This document shows, piece by piece, positions 1-11,285 of a stretch of DNA of 64,000 nt. The notes beneath the pieces were generated by a model. The model made no database searches. It saw only the letters and a program-made list of their open reading frames with translations, and was not told the origin of the DNA. The DNA comes from Meghimatium bilineatum (lineage: Eukaryota; Mollusca; Gastropoda; Stylommatophora; Philomycidae), in contig CM067298.1 of NCBI GenBank assembly GCA_034231615.1, forward strand, positions 67,909,591-67,973,590. The letters run 5' to 3'. Within the stretch, counting starts at the first letter, position 1, and the number at the start of each line of letters is the position of its first letter. Both the position numbers and the translations under genes were made by a program.

Positions 1-61
1 TACATGAAAAATACCAGCAGTATTATTTATCAAGCAAGCTTACACAGTATCAACTACTCAC

Positions 62-203
62 CTTTGTTTTATCTTGTGCTTTAATAATTAGTATACTTTC
101 TCCAGATGTATCAATGCCAGCTCGACCAGCTCGCCCTATCATTTGTTTGTATTGGCTGTGTTTGATAAAACTTGTTCCAACATAGGGACTCCGTAATATT
201 ACC
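62..203 (-). CDS. HELQ: HELQ helicase, coding exon 10 (motif VI)
   Basis: Exon of the HELQ DNA helicase, a 3'-5' Ski2-type enzyme acting in replication-fork and interstrand-crosslink repair (family knowledge). The acceptor TTTTCAG lies just above 203 and the donor ACAAAG|GTGAGT ends the exon at 62. The first base completes a split Arg codon from exon 9, and 47 codons follow (residues 672-719 of the assembled protein). It carries helicase motif [12 protein letters not shown] (692-701), with the arginine finger pair, and the preceding VILRSPYV strand, both very close to vertebrate HELQ. The remaining exons (winged-helix, ratchet and HhH domains) would lie off the left edge. Confidence 0.93.
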
Positions 204-492
204 CTGAAAAATAAAATGGTTAGTACCTATATGTTGTCAGGGCACAAAAGGGGATAACAAATAGCAACACTGCAACAGTGTTCCAGGTCAATTGCCACTG
301 TGAAAGTCTCCTTCGGCTGGAATCCCACATAAACATCATATGCAAATGTAGTGGAATAATCACATCCCCTACCCATGCAGCAGCTTTCATAGGTATTAGG
401 TAGGATGCGTTCAGTTTCAAAATGACACATTATCTTTCTTGCTATTATTTTTTTCAAAATAATTTGCCAAATACGTTTTGCAGGGTGATGAT
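204..492. repeat. Intron with head fragment of GAA-tailed SINE-like repeat
   Basis: HELQ intron 9 sequence. Positions about 226-275 match the head of the repeat seen at 26,225-26,275 (shared words include CAAAAGGGG and AATAGCAACACTG). The homology then stops, so this is a 3'-truncated or rearranged copy. No coding signal is visible. Confidence 0.5.
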
Positions 493-1250
493 ATGGTAGC
501 TACAGAGAAGCTTGTGATTCTTGCCATATTTATGAAATGGTAGCTACAGAGAAGCTTGTGATTCTTGCCATATTTATGATATGGTAGCTACAGAGAAGCT
601 TGTGATTCTTGCCATATTTATGAAATGGTAGCTACAGAGAAGCTTGTGATTCTTGCCATATTTATGAAATGGTAGCTACAGAGAAGCTTGTGATTCTTGC
701 CATATTTATGAAATGGTAGCTACAGAGAAGCTTGTGATTCTTGCCATATTTATGAAATGGTAGCTACAGAGAAGCTTGTGATTCTTGCCATATTTATGAA
801 ATGGTAGCTACAGAGAAGCTTGTGATTCTTGCCATATTTATGATATGGTAGCTACAGAGAAGCTTGTGATTCTTGCCATATTTATGAAATGGTAGCTACA
901 GAGAAGCTTGTGATTCTTGCCATATTTATGAAATGGTAGCTACAGAGAAGCTTGTGATTCTTGCCATATTTATGAAATGGTAGCTACAGAGAAGCTTGTG
1001 ATTCTTGCCATATTTATGATATGGTAGCTACAGAGAAGCTTGTGATTCTTGCCATATTTATGATATGGTAGCTACAGAGAAGCTTGTGATTCTTGCCATA
1101 TTTATGATATGGTAGTTACAGAGAAGCTTGTGATTCTTGCCATATTTATGATATTGTAGCTACAGAGAAGCTTGTGATTCTTGCCATATTTATGATATGG
1201 TAGCTACAGAGAAGCTTGTGATTCTTGCCATATTTATGAAATGGTCGCTA
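493..1250. repeat. 44-bp satellite array, about 17 copies
   Basis: Head-to-tail 44-bp units beginning ATGGTAGCTACAG, with a HindIII-like AAGCTT in the middle and ending TTGCCATATTTATGA. Units are nearly identical and differ mainly at one position (GAAATGG or GATATGG). Each unit is bounded by a short inverted pair (ATGG/CCAT, extended to ATATGG/CCATAT in the GATATGG form). The array sits inside HELQ intron 9. It ends abruptly in a unit reading GGTCGCTAG. Confidence 0.97.
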
Positions 1251-1539
1251 GTGGCTGTGGAGACAATCCTTTGTTACTGCTGCATTTTGTATGCTGGTAT
1301 TTAATGCCTCAATATATTTTTAATACCACTTCATCGAACTGCTAAATGTGGTGATATTGTCATGTCTGCTTATTACACAATATTTATGAATAACAGAATT
1401 ACCTGTACAGAATATGAAGAACACAAAATACTAACATATGACATACAGAAATGCGTTCAAGTAATTATTAAACAAGTAATTGATAATCAAAACAAGTAAC
1501 AATTATAATAACTGGAAAAACAATAATGTATTATTATTA

Positions 1540-2043
1540 TTATTAAGTGCCGTCTCCGCAATGAATGTTGGCTGCAACTATCTCCAACATCTCCTGTCTC
1601 TTGTCTTGGTGGTGCACTCTTGCTAGACTGTAACCTGTCCATCATGTAATGTTACTCTTCCATTTGTATCTCTGCCTACCTCTTGCTCGCTTCCCTTTGA
1701 CTTTACCCTCAAGTAAGGTCTTCAATAAGGTGTCATGTCTTTTAATGTGTCCAAAGTATTTTATTTGCTTGATCTTTATTTCTCTTAGTAGTTCTTTCTT
1801 CATATTAAGTGTCTTTAGCACCTCTTTATTTGTTTTCTTCTCTTTCCATGATGTTCTCCCTATTCTTCTATATACCCACATCTTATAGGCATCAATTTTG
1901 TCTTCTAATTGTTTATTTAGTGTCCATGTTTCTGAGCCATACATTAATATGGAATAGATGTAGCATTTTATAATTCTCATTTTTAACTTGTTTGTAATTT
2001 GTATTAATAATTTCCTCATGCCATTGAAGGTACTTTTAGCCAT
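1540..2043 (-). mobile_element. LINE 3' end with (AAT)n tail
   Basis: The minus strand reads a RTE/craTE-like C-terminal region: ILMYGSETWTL, then RRIGRTSWKEKK, YFGHIKRHDTLLKTLLEGK and KGKRARGRQRYKW. This is the usual end of the reverse-transcriptase ORF in such LINEs. It continues with decayed sequence to a TTATTATTATTA run at about 1,532-1,545, which on the element strand is the microsatellite tail. The copy is 5' truncated near 2,043. Confidence 0.8.
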
Positions 2044-2150
2044 TCCTATTATAATGTATAATTGAAGTATATTCTGTATAGTAGTGTATTTCAGCAGCTG
2101 TACTTATGCAAAACACAAGGTCTATCAACTTTACAATGAACGCATAGACT

Positions 2151-2204
2151 ATCAGATTATTGGGTACGAGTAATACTTCATTTACCCGTACCCAATAGTC
2201 TGAT
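2151..2204. repeat. Short foldback hairpin
   Basis: Arms 2,151-2,168 (ATCAGATTATTGGGTACG) and 2,187-2,204 are inverted copies with one mismatch and an 18-nt loop. A third, degenerate copy of the arm follows (TGGTACCAAATAGTCTGA). No encoded product is seen; it may be the relic of a palindromic element. Confidence 0.75.
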
Positions 2205-2318
2205 TACTGGTACCAAATAGTCTGAATGTTATACATATATAACTACTATATTATACAGTAATTTAACTTATTATTTCTCAACAGCTGATCCTCTGCAACA
2301 TGTCTACCGGACGGCATT

Positions 2319-2512
2319 GGTAGCATACACTATTCAGGACGTAACCATCAATCCAGCATTTTTTGGCTGTATGGATTTTCTAGGCAATATAAATATGGCA
2401 GTAGTTTGTCATTGCTTTCTGAGCAGTCTGGATGCAGAATTGATTGCAGTGGGATTTTAACCCAGTACCTCAGCCATCACAGAGACACCCTGTACCTCAC
2501 CACCAGAATGCA
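2319..2512 (-). mobile_element. tRNA-derived SINE, copy 1
   Basis: On the minus strand this repeat begins with a tRNA-like head: a decayed A-box region near 2,490-2,511 (GGTGGTGAGGTACAGG) and a B-box at 2,461-2,451 reading GGTTAAAATCC (canonical GGTTCGAATCC). The body (AGAAAGCAATGACAAACTAC, then GATGGTTACGTCCTGAATAG) aligns throughout with the copy at 16,109-16,305. The two copies differ at many sites, so both are old. It lies in HELQ intron 9. Confidence 0.75.
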
Positions 2513-2652
2513 TGATATATGCTCAGTATATCTAGCAGAAAACTGATGGTTGTGAGGGGAATATTTCTAGTGTATTCCAGCCTCATTTGAAAGTCTCAAT
2601 TCACTTGCGTCTGTGATAGTGTGATAAGAACTTGCATAAAACTTATACATAC

Positions 2653-2892
2653 CTTTTTGCTGGCAAGTTAACACCTGCAGCTAATGTAGAGGTGCAAGCC
2701 AGCATAACTAATGTCCCTTCTGAATAGGCATCTTCAATAAGATGTCTTTCATCACTTGTGAGGCCACTGTGGTGATAGGCTATGCCAAACTGAACTGTGT
2801 ATTTCAAGACTGGACAGATTTTGCCCACACCATCCTGGTAAAGTTCCTTTAGCAGCTGTTTCCTTTTGTCCACATTGATAGCTGCTAAATGT
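2653..2892 (-). CDS. HELQ: HELQ helicase, coding exon 9 (motif V)
   Basis: 240-nt exon with acceptor TTATAG above 2,892 and donor AAAAAG|GTATGT at 2,653. It supplies one base of a split Arg codon, 79 codons and two bases of the next (residues 592-671). It holds the conserved [20 protein letters not shown] block and motif [13 protein letters not shown], which contact ATP and DNA in RecA-like domain 2. The spelling [11 protein letters not shown] is diagnostic for the HELQ/POLQ helicase group. Splice phases match exons 8 and 10. Confidence 0.95.
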
Positions 2893-4320
2893 CTATAATT
2901 AAAAGATAAGACAATAGACTGCTTACAATGTACAGTCTTCATTATTCTATTTTTGGTCAACACACATTGAAAAAATCAATTTTTAGCAATGTGATATCAG
3001 AGGCAGACACACATCTATCAATTAGTATAATTTCCCATAATTTGTAAGTTTGATAGTTTCTTTAATGTATGGCTGGCCAAATCACTTTTCAGTTTTGTTC
3101 TTTTACAAGTTCAACATTGTACCTCACCATTGTTGGTTACCCAAATGAGGTTACTACATGCACATGCTTTTCTTATGCTTTATGATACTTGGTTGGGATG
3201 GTTTTGCTGCTTGCATTACTTTTATTAAATACATACAATTTGATTTTGTCATAGATCAAACGTAAAATTTTGGACATGACTCACTTTCTAAATTATTTTG
3301 CAAGTAATAGTCGCGGGTAGAAGGAGTAGAGGTTGCCAAAGAAAATCCTGAATTCATAACATCAAGGAATAATCTGGACATGATTTTTCTCCATTCCACT
3401 GAATGGCTGAATATAGAGGTGTTTGAATGGATTTTTGTGCTGATGTATTCAGCGTGACACTCCTACAATTTTGACCGGTTATGGGTCTAATCATTATTAT
3501 TTTTATTATATGGCTAAAAAATGACCCAATCAGCATAGAGGATTTAAGTGACTGTACTGTGACATATCACCTATTGAGAATACTACTTTGTACAGGCTAA
3601 GCAAATGTGGCCTCATCACGTGATAAGTCCAACTTTTTAATATTACGGGTAGTTTCATTCAGATTTCATGACCTAGCTGACCTCGGATTATAAAGTCACA
3701 TAGTATGCTTCGAACTGTGTGTTACATACCGAGAGCCCCCTCCTTGGATCATCTAAAGGAGGGGAAGCGGTTCTCTCTTTAGATTCTGTATTCAATTATT
3801 CATTTACATTTTTTTTAAATTTAAAAATATCTAAAAAAAAACCAAAAAAGCTGTTGCATTTTCCAACACTCACATAAAATAAATTGTCCAAACAAAAGTT
3901 CAGTGGTAGGGGAGAAATTGTGTAATTATTATTCATAGTGCTAAAGGTTAAGGTAACAACAAAATCACACAACTAAGTTATGTCATTGATTATTTCCTGT
4001 ACTTGTCCCTACTCCCTTCTCTCGCAACTGTGTCTTCCCCAAGTGTTAAATTTTGAACAGCCACTCTCCCTGTTCAGTTCATTAAGAACACCTTTTATTA
4101 ATGATAATCTTGTCTTTTTGTTGGCACTTTGCAAGGAAACTATTTTTGATCAGAATTGGTGCAGAATCTTTTGTAGATACATATGAAAATATATAGTTTG
4201 ATAATGTTCATCATCATAAATTGACCCTAATGTAGTGTTGATAGCTCAAGTCTACAGAAAAGTTTGTCATAATTTGTATATATAAAAGTAAGCAAGATAA
4301 TTGAAAATTTTTTTGGAAAG
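2893..4320. other. HELQ intron 8, no gene seen; small hairpin at 3,737
   Basis: Intronic AT-rich sequence without a convincing frame or repeat of known type. The one structure noted is a GC-rich hairpin at about 3,737-3,765: CCCCTCCTT pairs with AAGGAGGGG around a 10-nt loop, with an outer GAGAG/CTCTC pair. It is too short to call a microRNA precursor. Confidence 0.5.
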
Positions 4321-4321
4321 T

Positions 4322-4450
4322 CCTGAAGATCACACAATCAACACCTGACTGGAACTATGAGTCTACATACACTGGGATGGCTGCTGGAGCGGAGGGCGGA
4401 GCACTTATGGGAATGTCCCACGTGCTGTGAAGCCAGTTTCTAATCAAGAA
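4322..4450 (+). mobile_element. LINE family B, 3' end fragment
   Basis: The plus strand encodes a decayed C-terminal Cys motif of family B (LERRAEHLWECPTCCEASF), matching the same 3' end at 10,890-11,130 and 16,585-16,765 on plus and at 24,345-24,440 and 53,970-54,060 on minus. The fragment ends at CTAATCAAGAATCAAGA, shared by several copies. Confidence 0.7.
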
Positions 4451-4844
4451 TCAAGAGATTATTGAAAAATATAAAATAGGGACCAGTTTACAAACTGAAA
4501 CGATTAAAGTTGATTTTATAAAACAGTGTGCACATTTTCTTTTTCACTATTTACAAACTAGTGATTTGTTTTGGAAAAAAAAAATATTTTATGTAGTTGT
4601 TGCTCTCCAAGAACTCTTTTTTGTGAGATGAATGTACAAGGTGAACAGAAGAAGTTTGGTGTACATGTTTGACACATATGCAAGCATTGCGTAAGGAATA
4701 TTGATGTCTACATAATTTATATTGTCTACCTGTACTAATATTGTCTGGCTTTGTGGCTGACAGGTACAAGTTGAGGTACCTTGTTGACTTTCACACTAAA
4801 AGTTGTAGGCAGTTGAGCACCTGGGCTGCTAAAAAAAACAATAA

Positions 4845-5590
4845 CAACCTCATCATCATCATCAGGTGCCATGCCGGCTGGAGTAGGCTTGTAGCCCGAT
4901 CTTCTGCTGTTGCATGCATGGTTTCAATCTCATGACAGGATCAAATAAACTGGGTTTCTGTCTTTAAATGTAGTCTAGGCTTGAGATAGTCTTTATTTCT
5001 TTCCTGATTTCTTCATTTTTCCATCTGTCTCTTCTTGTGATATTTATAGCTTTCCTAAAACACCTTATTTCACATACTGTAAATCTTTTTTACTAGTGTC
5101 TTTGTCAAGGGCCATGTTTGACATTGGTAACACAGAGTTGAGGTAAAAATAATGTTGTCATTCTGTAGCCATGTAGATTGATGGATGTTTGAGTATTGGT
5201 GACAGCTAGTAAGTCAGAGACTTGGCTTTCTAACAAATTGTCTCGATCTTCCTATCAAGTTTTCCATCCTCTATAAAGACGCTTCCGAAATACTTAAACT
5301 CTGAGACCAGCTTTAGTTTTGTATCATTGACAGATACATTTAACTGGCCTGGTGTTCAGCTTATCTTCATAGTCTCCGTTTTAGATGTGTTTAGTTTCAG
5401 GCTGTATTGTTTGCAGGTGCTATGGAGCAGATGTGTATGCCACTGTAATTCATCTTCAGATGTGTATATTAAACTTTGGTCGTCGGTAAATAGCAGTTCA
5501 TAATCTGATAATAGTAAATAATCTACTGATACTGAAGGCACTTCAACACTTCTGAGTTTGAATCCTGGGATAGCCAGCACCAGGCTGACC
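4845..5590 (-). mobile_element. LINE family D fragment (RT palm to 3' end)
   Basis: The minus strand reads a reverse-transcriptase active-site region (FTDDQSLIYTSEDELQ in place of the usual YADD), LKLNTSKTETMKIS, then a shifted-frame EFKYFGSVFIEDGKLDREIE, ending in a (TGA)n tract at 4,851-4,865. The order matches the copy at 52,500-53,800. Several stops and frame changes make it inactive. Confidence 0.8.
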
Positions 5591-5983
5591 TAATTTTAGA
5601 AATTAGTACTCAACTCATAAAGATGTGAGAGGTAAAGACAGCAAGGAACAGCACAGGCAGTGTCACCTCAAAGAAAACTAAGGCTAAAATGTGTCTGACA
5701 CTATCTATTGTGGGATGGTTTTCTATGAGACTAGCCTAACCATTTTTATTGATATTATATAACTTATATTATCCGTTATATTACAGTCTATATTCATCTG
5801 CTGCCGATAAAGGTGATAAAATAAAATAAATTATTACTACTTCTATTAAATGAAACTGAGAAACAATGTATCTCCATACTCTGGACTACATCCTGTTGTA
5901 AATATAGTATGATCATTGTCCTGATACAAGAGCAATTGGGAATTTGAGAGAAAACTCTTAAAAAAATTGTGTTACTACTGTAC

Positions 5984-6138
5984 CTGTGATAGTTGCTGGC
6001 AAGCTTGCTCAGCATCAGTGCAACATTTTCACAGTGTTTCTTTGTTGCACAAAACATCAGACAAGAGCTGTCTGGCACTATCTCCATTACAAGACCTAGA
6101 AGATGATCAGGATCCTGTTGCAACAGTTCTGAAGAATA
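5984..6138 (-). CDS. HELQ: HELQ helicase, coding exon 8 (motif IV)
   Basis: 155-nt exon; acceptor CTATTCAG above 6,138, donor CACAG|GTACAG at 5,984. It encodes residues 541-591 plus two bases of a split Arg codon. DPDHLLGLVMEIVP and SSCLMFCATKKHCENVA are the HELQ motif-IV block that opens RecA-like domain 2. Both junctions keep frame with exons 7 and 9. Confidence 0.94.
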
Positions 6139-7052
6139 CTGAATAGAATATTCATGACATATTTATACAACATATATAAAATACATCTACTTTATTGAAT
6201 GAACTGAAATGAATGAACCGAATCAACATTCAGAAATGAAGTCTTTTTTAACGCACTTGAAACATATAGGGAATATCGTGTTTGGCCTAATGTTGGGCCA
6301 GACATGTGCGTATGTCTGACAAAGACATTCCAAAACAGCTTATGTATGGTGAGATCATTAAGGGATCAATGGCTTGTGAATATGCTTCAATGATTCAAAA
6401 ATTATTTAAGAGTTTCAACATCGATTTCAAAACCTGGGAATCCGTCACTTAGAATCGCACAATGTGGCAATACTTAGAATCGCAGCACTATCAAAATACA
6501 TACATTTCTGAGAAGTATGAAATTTTAAAGAAAACATGCTACCCAAAAAGACAAAACAAAAAACACACAGATGTCCAACTCTGACTATACATGACCCAAA
6601 TGTTGCTGGGGATTCTATAACAGAATTGCACATTTTACTCAGCTCAGCACACATCAGACATACAAAAACACAAGTCTGAAACTGTTGTAATGGTATCCTG
6701 CAATATATGGCTATTAGGTCCAATGTTACTCTTAAGCAACACTTGTCATTATGTATCATATATATATATAAGACCCATAACCCATGAGGGTTGTAGGGTG
6801 CTACACTGGATAAAAAAAATTTAAAATACTGTCATACTGTATTTTTCTAGTTAGGGAATTACAGGGAGTATTTGAGTGGCTTGTGTGATAAAGGAAGCAT
6901 GTTGCCGCATGTGCTGTTGCCACATCATTTTCATTTTAGATTAACATGAAACATCAAAGATATTATTTTAGAACCTACTAAAAAGAAAATTAGAATGAAT
7001 ACAAGCTTAAATAAGTTAAAAATTAATGAAAAAAATTATCTCTTAGACTTAC
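6139..7052. other. HELQ intron 7 with worn repeat fragments
   Basis: No gene seen. About 6,770-6,815 (CCCATAACCCATGAGGG, then TGCTACACTGGAT) matches the 3' end of the RTE-like copies at 12,793 and 26,890. About 6,840-6,935 (TTAGGGAAT, GTGTGATAAAGGAAGCATG) matches the stretch leading into the SINE-like repeat at 26,130-26,225. Confidence 0.55.
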
Positions 7053-7160
7053 TGGAAAACTGACTATCTTTTCATGTTGTAATTTTTCATCTTCATCTAG
7101 AGCTTCATGATTTATAGTAAAAATATTGTCCTCAACTTTCACATATTCTTTTAATGATAC
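7053..7160 (-). CDS. HELQ: HELQ helicase, coding exon 7
   Basis: 108-nt phase-0 exon of 36 codons (residues 505-540) between acceptor AAACAG (above 7,160) and donor CCA|GTAAGT. It starts VSLKEYVKVEDNIF, aligning with vertebrate VELKEYLKINDTIY. The rest is an acidic linker between the two RecA-like lobes, which is expected to vary. Confidence 0.92.
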
Positions 7161-7414
7161 CTGTTTTTGGATTAAAACAACAACAACATATACAATAAAA
7201 ATTATTTAATTCATTTTTTTAAATGTAAAAATAATTGATACACAAGAATAAAAACAAATTTCTTGCAAGTAACCAAATCTATAAAATATATACTTGCAGT
7301 ATATATTTTAAAAGATAAAAGATTGAATTTCAAATTCAATGCAAAGAGAAATGTTTTAAATAAAGCAGGACAATGGTTCTACTAGATTTCTAGCAGGATG
7401 TAGTGCAGAATGGA

Positions 7415-7480
7415 AATGTTTTGTGTCGCTGTGTTATTTGCGCCAATGACCAGACACGTCCATCTTTGGTGGTGTGTCAT
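7415..7480. repeat. Short dispersed repeat shared with 25,826-25,900
   Basis: The stretch around ATTTGCGCCAATGACC and CACGTCCATC matches the stretch at about 25,850-25,878 (ATTTGTGCCAATCACC, CACATCCGTC). It is probably a fragment of an unclassified repeat in two HELQ introns. Confidence 0.45.
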
Positions 7481-7734
7481 GGGAACAGGTTGTTTGGGCC
7501 ACAGTGTATAGAGGAGAAAAATCCGAAATAGAATAAATATAAAGGAGAACCTAATATAAAATAGAACAAAAAACTATATTCATTAGAAGATATATGAGAG
7601 CAAACTAGTGGTTGAGATTCAATGTGCATACACTGTGAAAGAATCTTTGCAGATTGGATTGGTTTCAGTAACCACATTGGCTATACTCATACATCGAGAT
7701 GTCTTTATATATATAAGTAATAACATAATCTGTC

Positions 7735-8990
7735 AGGGCCTAGGAGTACTGCATTGGATGCATCAACATACAGTCATGCTATAAGAATACTGCACTGGAT
7801 TTATCATTGCACTCAATGTTGTCTCATTGTCAATGCCAGCAAAATACTACTTGGTATTATCAGGAAAAGACTACAACATAATCTGGAAGAAAAGTTAAAT
7901 GAAGCACAGGCACATTTCAAACAGGGTAGAGACACCAGAGACCATATTTTCAATATGTGGAATATCATATAGAAATGCAGAGAGTTTAATGTGAACATCT
8001 ACACATGCTTTATTGACACCAAAGCATTTGATTGTGTAGAACATCAAAAACTTTGGAATATCATGAAGGACATGGGTTTTCTGTTACATCTAATCCACCT
8101 CATAAAAACATTACATCAAGACCAGCAAGCTCCCATGAGAGTAAATAGTGAAACATCTGATGAAGAAATGATCAACAGAAAAAAAACTTCAACATCGGAG
8201 GTCACGAGATACCAGAACTAAGATATTCTGATGATACAACATTATTGGCACACAGTCAAGCAGGCTTCGAACACCTCATAAACTCCATTAAAGAACATGG
8301 TGAAAAACAAAACCCATTTCGAAATGGAAACAAGACCAAGATTATGACAAGTGACAAAACCACTAGCAAGTTCTCAATCAGTAGCAACAACAGCAAATTA
8401 AAGTCTCCAGTTTTGAATACCTTGATTGTCTTAACAACAGTAATGGTGATATGAAGAAGTCAGAAGGATGTTGGCTATTGTGCCAAAGAAGCTGAAACAA
8501 ATAAAAACATATGGCTGAACAGTTGCTAAAAAAAAAAAAAATTAACATTTCTAAGAGTTTGCATATTCCCAGTGGAAATATATAGGCGTGAATCCTGGAC
8601 AATCACCAACAAAGTGAAAAATAAGATAACAGCATTTAAAATAAAATGTTACAGAAAAATTCTCAGAATACCATGGACCAAAAAGATCACAATGTAGCCA
8701 CTCTGAAAGAAATGAATGTAAAAGAAAACTGGCTAAACAGCATGGTTCTTTCCAGAAAACTACAATATTTTGGCCATATAAACCACCAAAACATGGCAGT
8801 AACAATAAGGAAGACTAGCTCAAGATCAACAGAAGTTTGAAAAGGCTGTGATGATTGCTACATCTTGTAGCAGGATATGCTACCTGATGATAATGACTGG
8901 ATGTTTCAACACAGCCATGGTACAGGGGTACTGTATTGGATGCATTGTCACAGTTACATATATAGACATACAGGATCATCAATGCATGAA
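7735..8990 (+). mobile_element. LINE family C, decayed RT region and 3' end
   Basis: The plus strand gives broken reverse-transcriptase blocks: NLEEKLNEAQAHFKQGRDTRDHIF, then FIDTKAFDCVEHQKLW with IMKDMGF, then a shifted YSDDTTLLAHSQAG active-site region, then FKIKCYRKILRIPW and LQYFGHINHQNM, ending GRLAQDQQKFEKAVM-like sequence near 8,870. Family order is intact but at least five frame breaks are present. Related pieces lie at 28,190-28,600, 11,745-12,010 and 57,060-57,330, all on minus. Confidence 0.82.
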
Positions 8991-9061
8991 AAAAAAGACA
9001 CTGCATATATTCAAATATAATTATTGTTCATCAGTTTGAGCTCAACTGGGATTAAGATGAC

Positions 9062-9126
9062 AAATCAGCTTCAAAATCTTTCACACTTGTAGGGTTGAAT
9101 TATTTTCATTTCCTCAATATTAGTAT
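9062..9126. repeat. Left half of an approx. 83-bp tandem duplication, split by a LINE
   Basis: TTCAAAATCTTTCACACTTG and the following TGAATTATTTTCATTTCC recur at about 10,614-10,668. If the LINE B insertion (9,127-10,590) is taken out, the two form a direct tandem pair ending in AATATTRGTATAGAAT. Confidence 0.7.
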
Positions 9127-10590
9127 GTTCGTTTGTTTGCTTGAGAACAATGTTTGAGAGGGGATGTCTTCAAGAGAACCAGCACAATGAAGTACTTAGG
9201 GGTTATGTTGGACAGAAATTTGAGTTTTAAAGATAATGTTGACCACATCATTGTAAAGACTTATAAAGGTCTTGCGATGATGAAAGTTATGACTGCTGCT
9301 CAATGTGAACAGAGCCTGCTATTTCTGCTCTATCAGGGATTGGTGGTGGTGGTGGTAGAGTACGCTCTGGCGATTCTAACACTGAGTCAGACTCAAACAG
9401 AAAGATTGGATAGAATCCAGAATTAGGCAATGCGAATCATTTTGGGGTGTACGAGAGATGTGTCGGCACGGGCTATGCGATACCTACTGGATTGCCCAAC
9501 TGCAGAGCAAAGAATATAAATATGCAGGGCGCGGGATTTACCTACAAATCACCGCTGATAAAGAACATCCTCTACACCCTGAAATTCTCAAAGTGAAAGG
9601 CAGTCGATTTAAGAGAGGAAAGTCGTGGATGGGGCGGGCAGAGGATATTCTACAGAGTGTGTGCAGATTGGAGGATGTGCTACTTGGTGCGGAATGGATC
9701 GTGCGCCCTGAGATTGTCTGACAGTCTTCAAAGTAATAATAACACTCAGTAGAGAATGCAGGGAATGGTGTCCGACAGTGGTGGAGTCGGAGGTACTCGC
9801 TCTAATCGATGAAAATTTCAGGGAAGGTGATATGATTGTATATACAGATGGGTCAGTTGAGAGACACATCAGAAGTGCCTAGGCTTTTATGGCTCAAAGG
9901 TGGGGGGAACCATCAGAGAGGAAAGAGGTGCTTTCGCTCAGACGACAAGCAGCATGACAATGGAGATTTTGGCAGTAACCAGAGCTTTGCAATGGGTCTG
10001 CTCGCAGACTATCTGCAAGCATGCCTGCGTACTCAGTGACTCGATGAGCATGATTGTGAAAGTTCAGGCGGTATACATTTGGGAACAGTGGCTGGATGCA
10101 GTGAAGAATTCCTGTATGCATAAAGTGACTTTCATTTTTGTGCAGGGACATGCGGGAGTCCAGGGTAATGAGAGAGCAGATAGGTTGGCCACACACGCTG
10201 CTACTACGGCTGTTGGTGGAGCGATGGATTGAGCAGACATTTTGTGCTGCACTCTAGCATGTGTTAACTTTTACATGTGGTGTGTACTCAACAAATCACT
10301 GTATGCTAGGGATATTGACCATCCCTCCAATGTTTCTGCTTTTTAAGCCAGCCAGATCAGAAAGCACAGATGCCATGCATAGGTTGGATGTGATGGTGTA
10401 GAGGTTACTGAGATATTTCCTGTCTCTGTGCAGGCAGTTCTCATTCCATCTACAGCATCCACATCCATGAGCATAAAAGTGTTAGCCAGGAATGCAGCAA
10501 GAGCCGCTGTATTTCTGTTTTCAGGGTGCACTATGAGGAGGTGCTTTTAGGTTCTAGGTTATCTGCTAACCCTGGGTCCGCACGAAAGCC
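9127..10590 (+). mobile_element. LINE family B insertion (RT end plus RNase H) with 15-bp target duplication
   Basis: Flanked by the direct repeat CCTCAATATTAGTAT at 9,112-9,126 and 10,591-10,605. It encodes the RT thumb (MKYLGVMLDRNLSFKDNV), TERLDRIQN, then an RNase H domain with all catalytic blocks visible: YTDGS near 9,844, SSMTMEILAV, LSDSMSM and GHAGVQGNERADRLA near 10,145-10,190. The frame changes at least twice, so it is dead. It is 5' truncated, the usual outcome of target-primed reverse transcription. Confidence 0.85.
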
Positions 10591-10735
10591 CCTCAATATT
10601 AGTATAGAATTAGCTTCAAAATCTTTCACACTTGTAGGAATGAATTATTTTCATTTCCATAATATTGGTATAGAATCAGCTTCAAAGGTACATAATATTG
10701 ACCTCAGTATCTCCATATAGAATTTTGTCTCTCAA
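10591..10735. repeat. Right half of the approx. 83-bp tandem duplication
   Basis: Starts with the right target-site copy, followed by the second unit (AGCTTCAAAATCTTTCACAC) and the start of a third (AGAATCAGCTTCAAA at 10,672). Confidence 0.65.
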
Positions 10736-10889
10736 TAAAGCAGCAAGGTACTTGCTGAGAGTAACTCTTTAGCTCACATGATAATCCCAGTGACTTCAGA
10801 AAAAAAGCGCATGTAAACCAGATGCTGTGGTATTATTTTGAATAAAAAATATTTTTTTTGTACACAGAAAATGTTTTGATCACTTCACC

Positions 10890-11130
10890 ATGGAGATACC
10901 AAGTACATATCCTATTTATGAAATATGTATTCAGAGAATGATAAAAATGGAAGTGACCAGGGGAAGAACAATCCTTTTCTAATATGAACAAAAAAGTCCA
11001 CAACAGACAACTGATTAAGTGAGAATACATACTGTTGGATGGATGGTGGGCTGGCGAGATGAACATTTATGGAAATGTTCCCAGTGAGTGATGTGATGCT
11101 GGTTTCTAATCATAAATTCATGAAATTTTG
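10890..11130 (+). mobile_element. LINE family B, 3' end fragment
   Basis: Shares the family B terminal stretch: CAACTGATT, GGATGGATGGTGGGCTGG, ACATTTATGGAAATGTTCCC, GATGCTGGTTTCTAATCA. Same order as 4,322-4,450. Non-coding by decay. Confidence 0.65.
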
Positions 11131-11285
11131 ACTTTTTAAACTGGTACTACCTATTTTTGTTCAAATTAACTTATCAGAGCAACATCATCTGTTTACTATT
11201 GTAACTATTAGTCAGTCTTCCTTTGATATTTTCAGTGCAATACATACAATTTTATGATAAGATTATCCATTTAATGGATACTTAC

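Noticed and set aside
493-1250. CRISPR-like array of direct repeats
   Set aside because: There are no unique spacers; units are contiguous 44-bp copies, and the setting is a eukaryotic intron.
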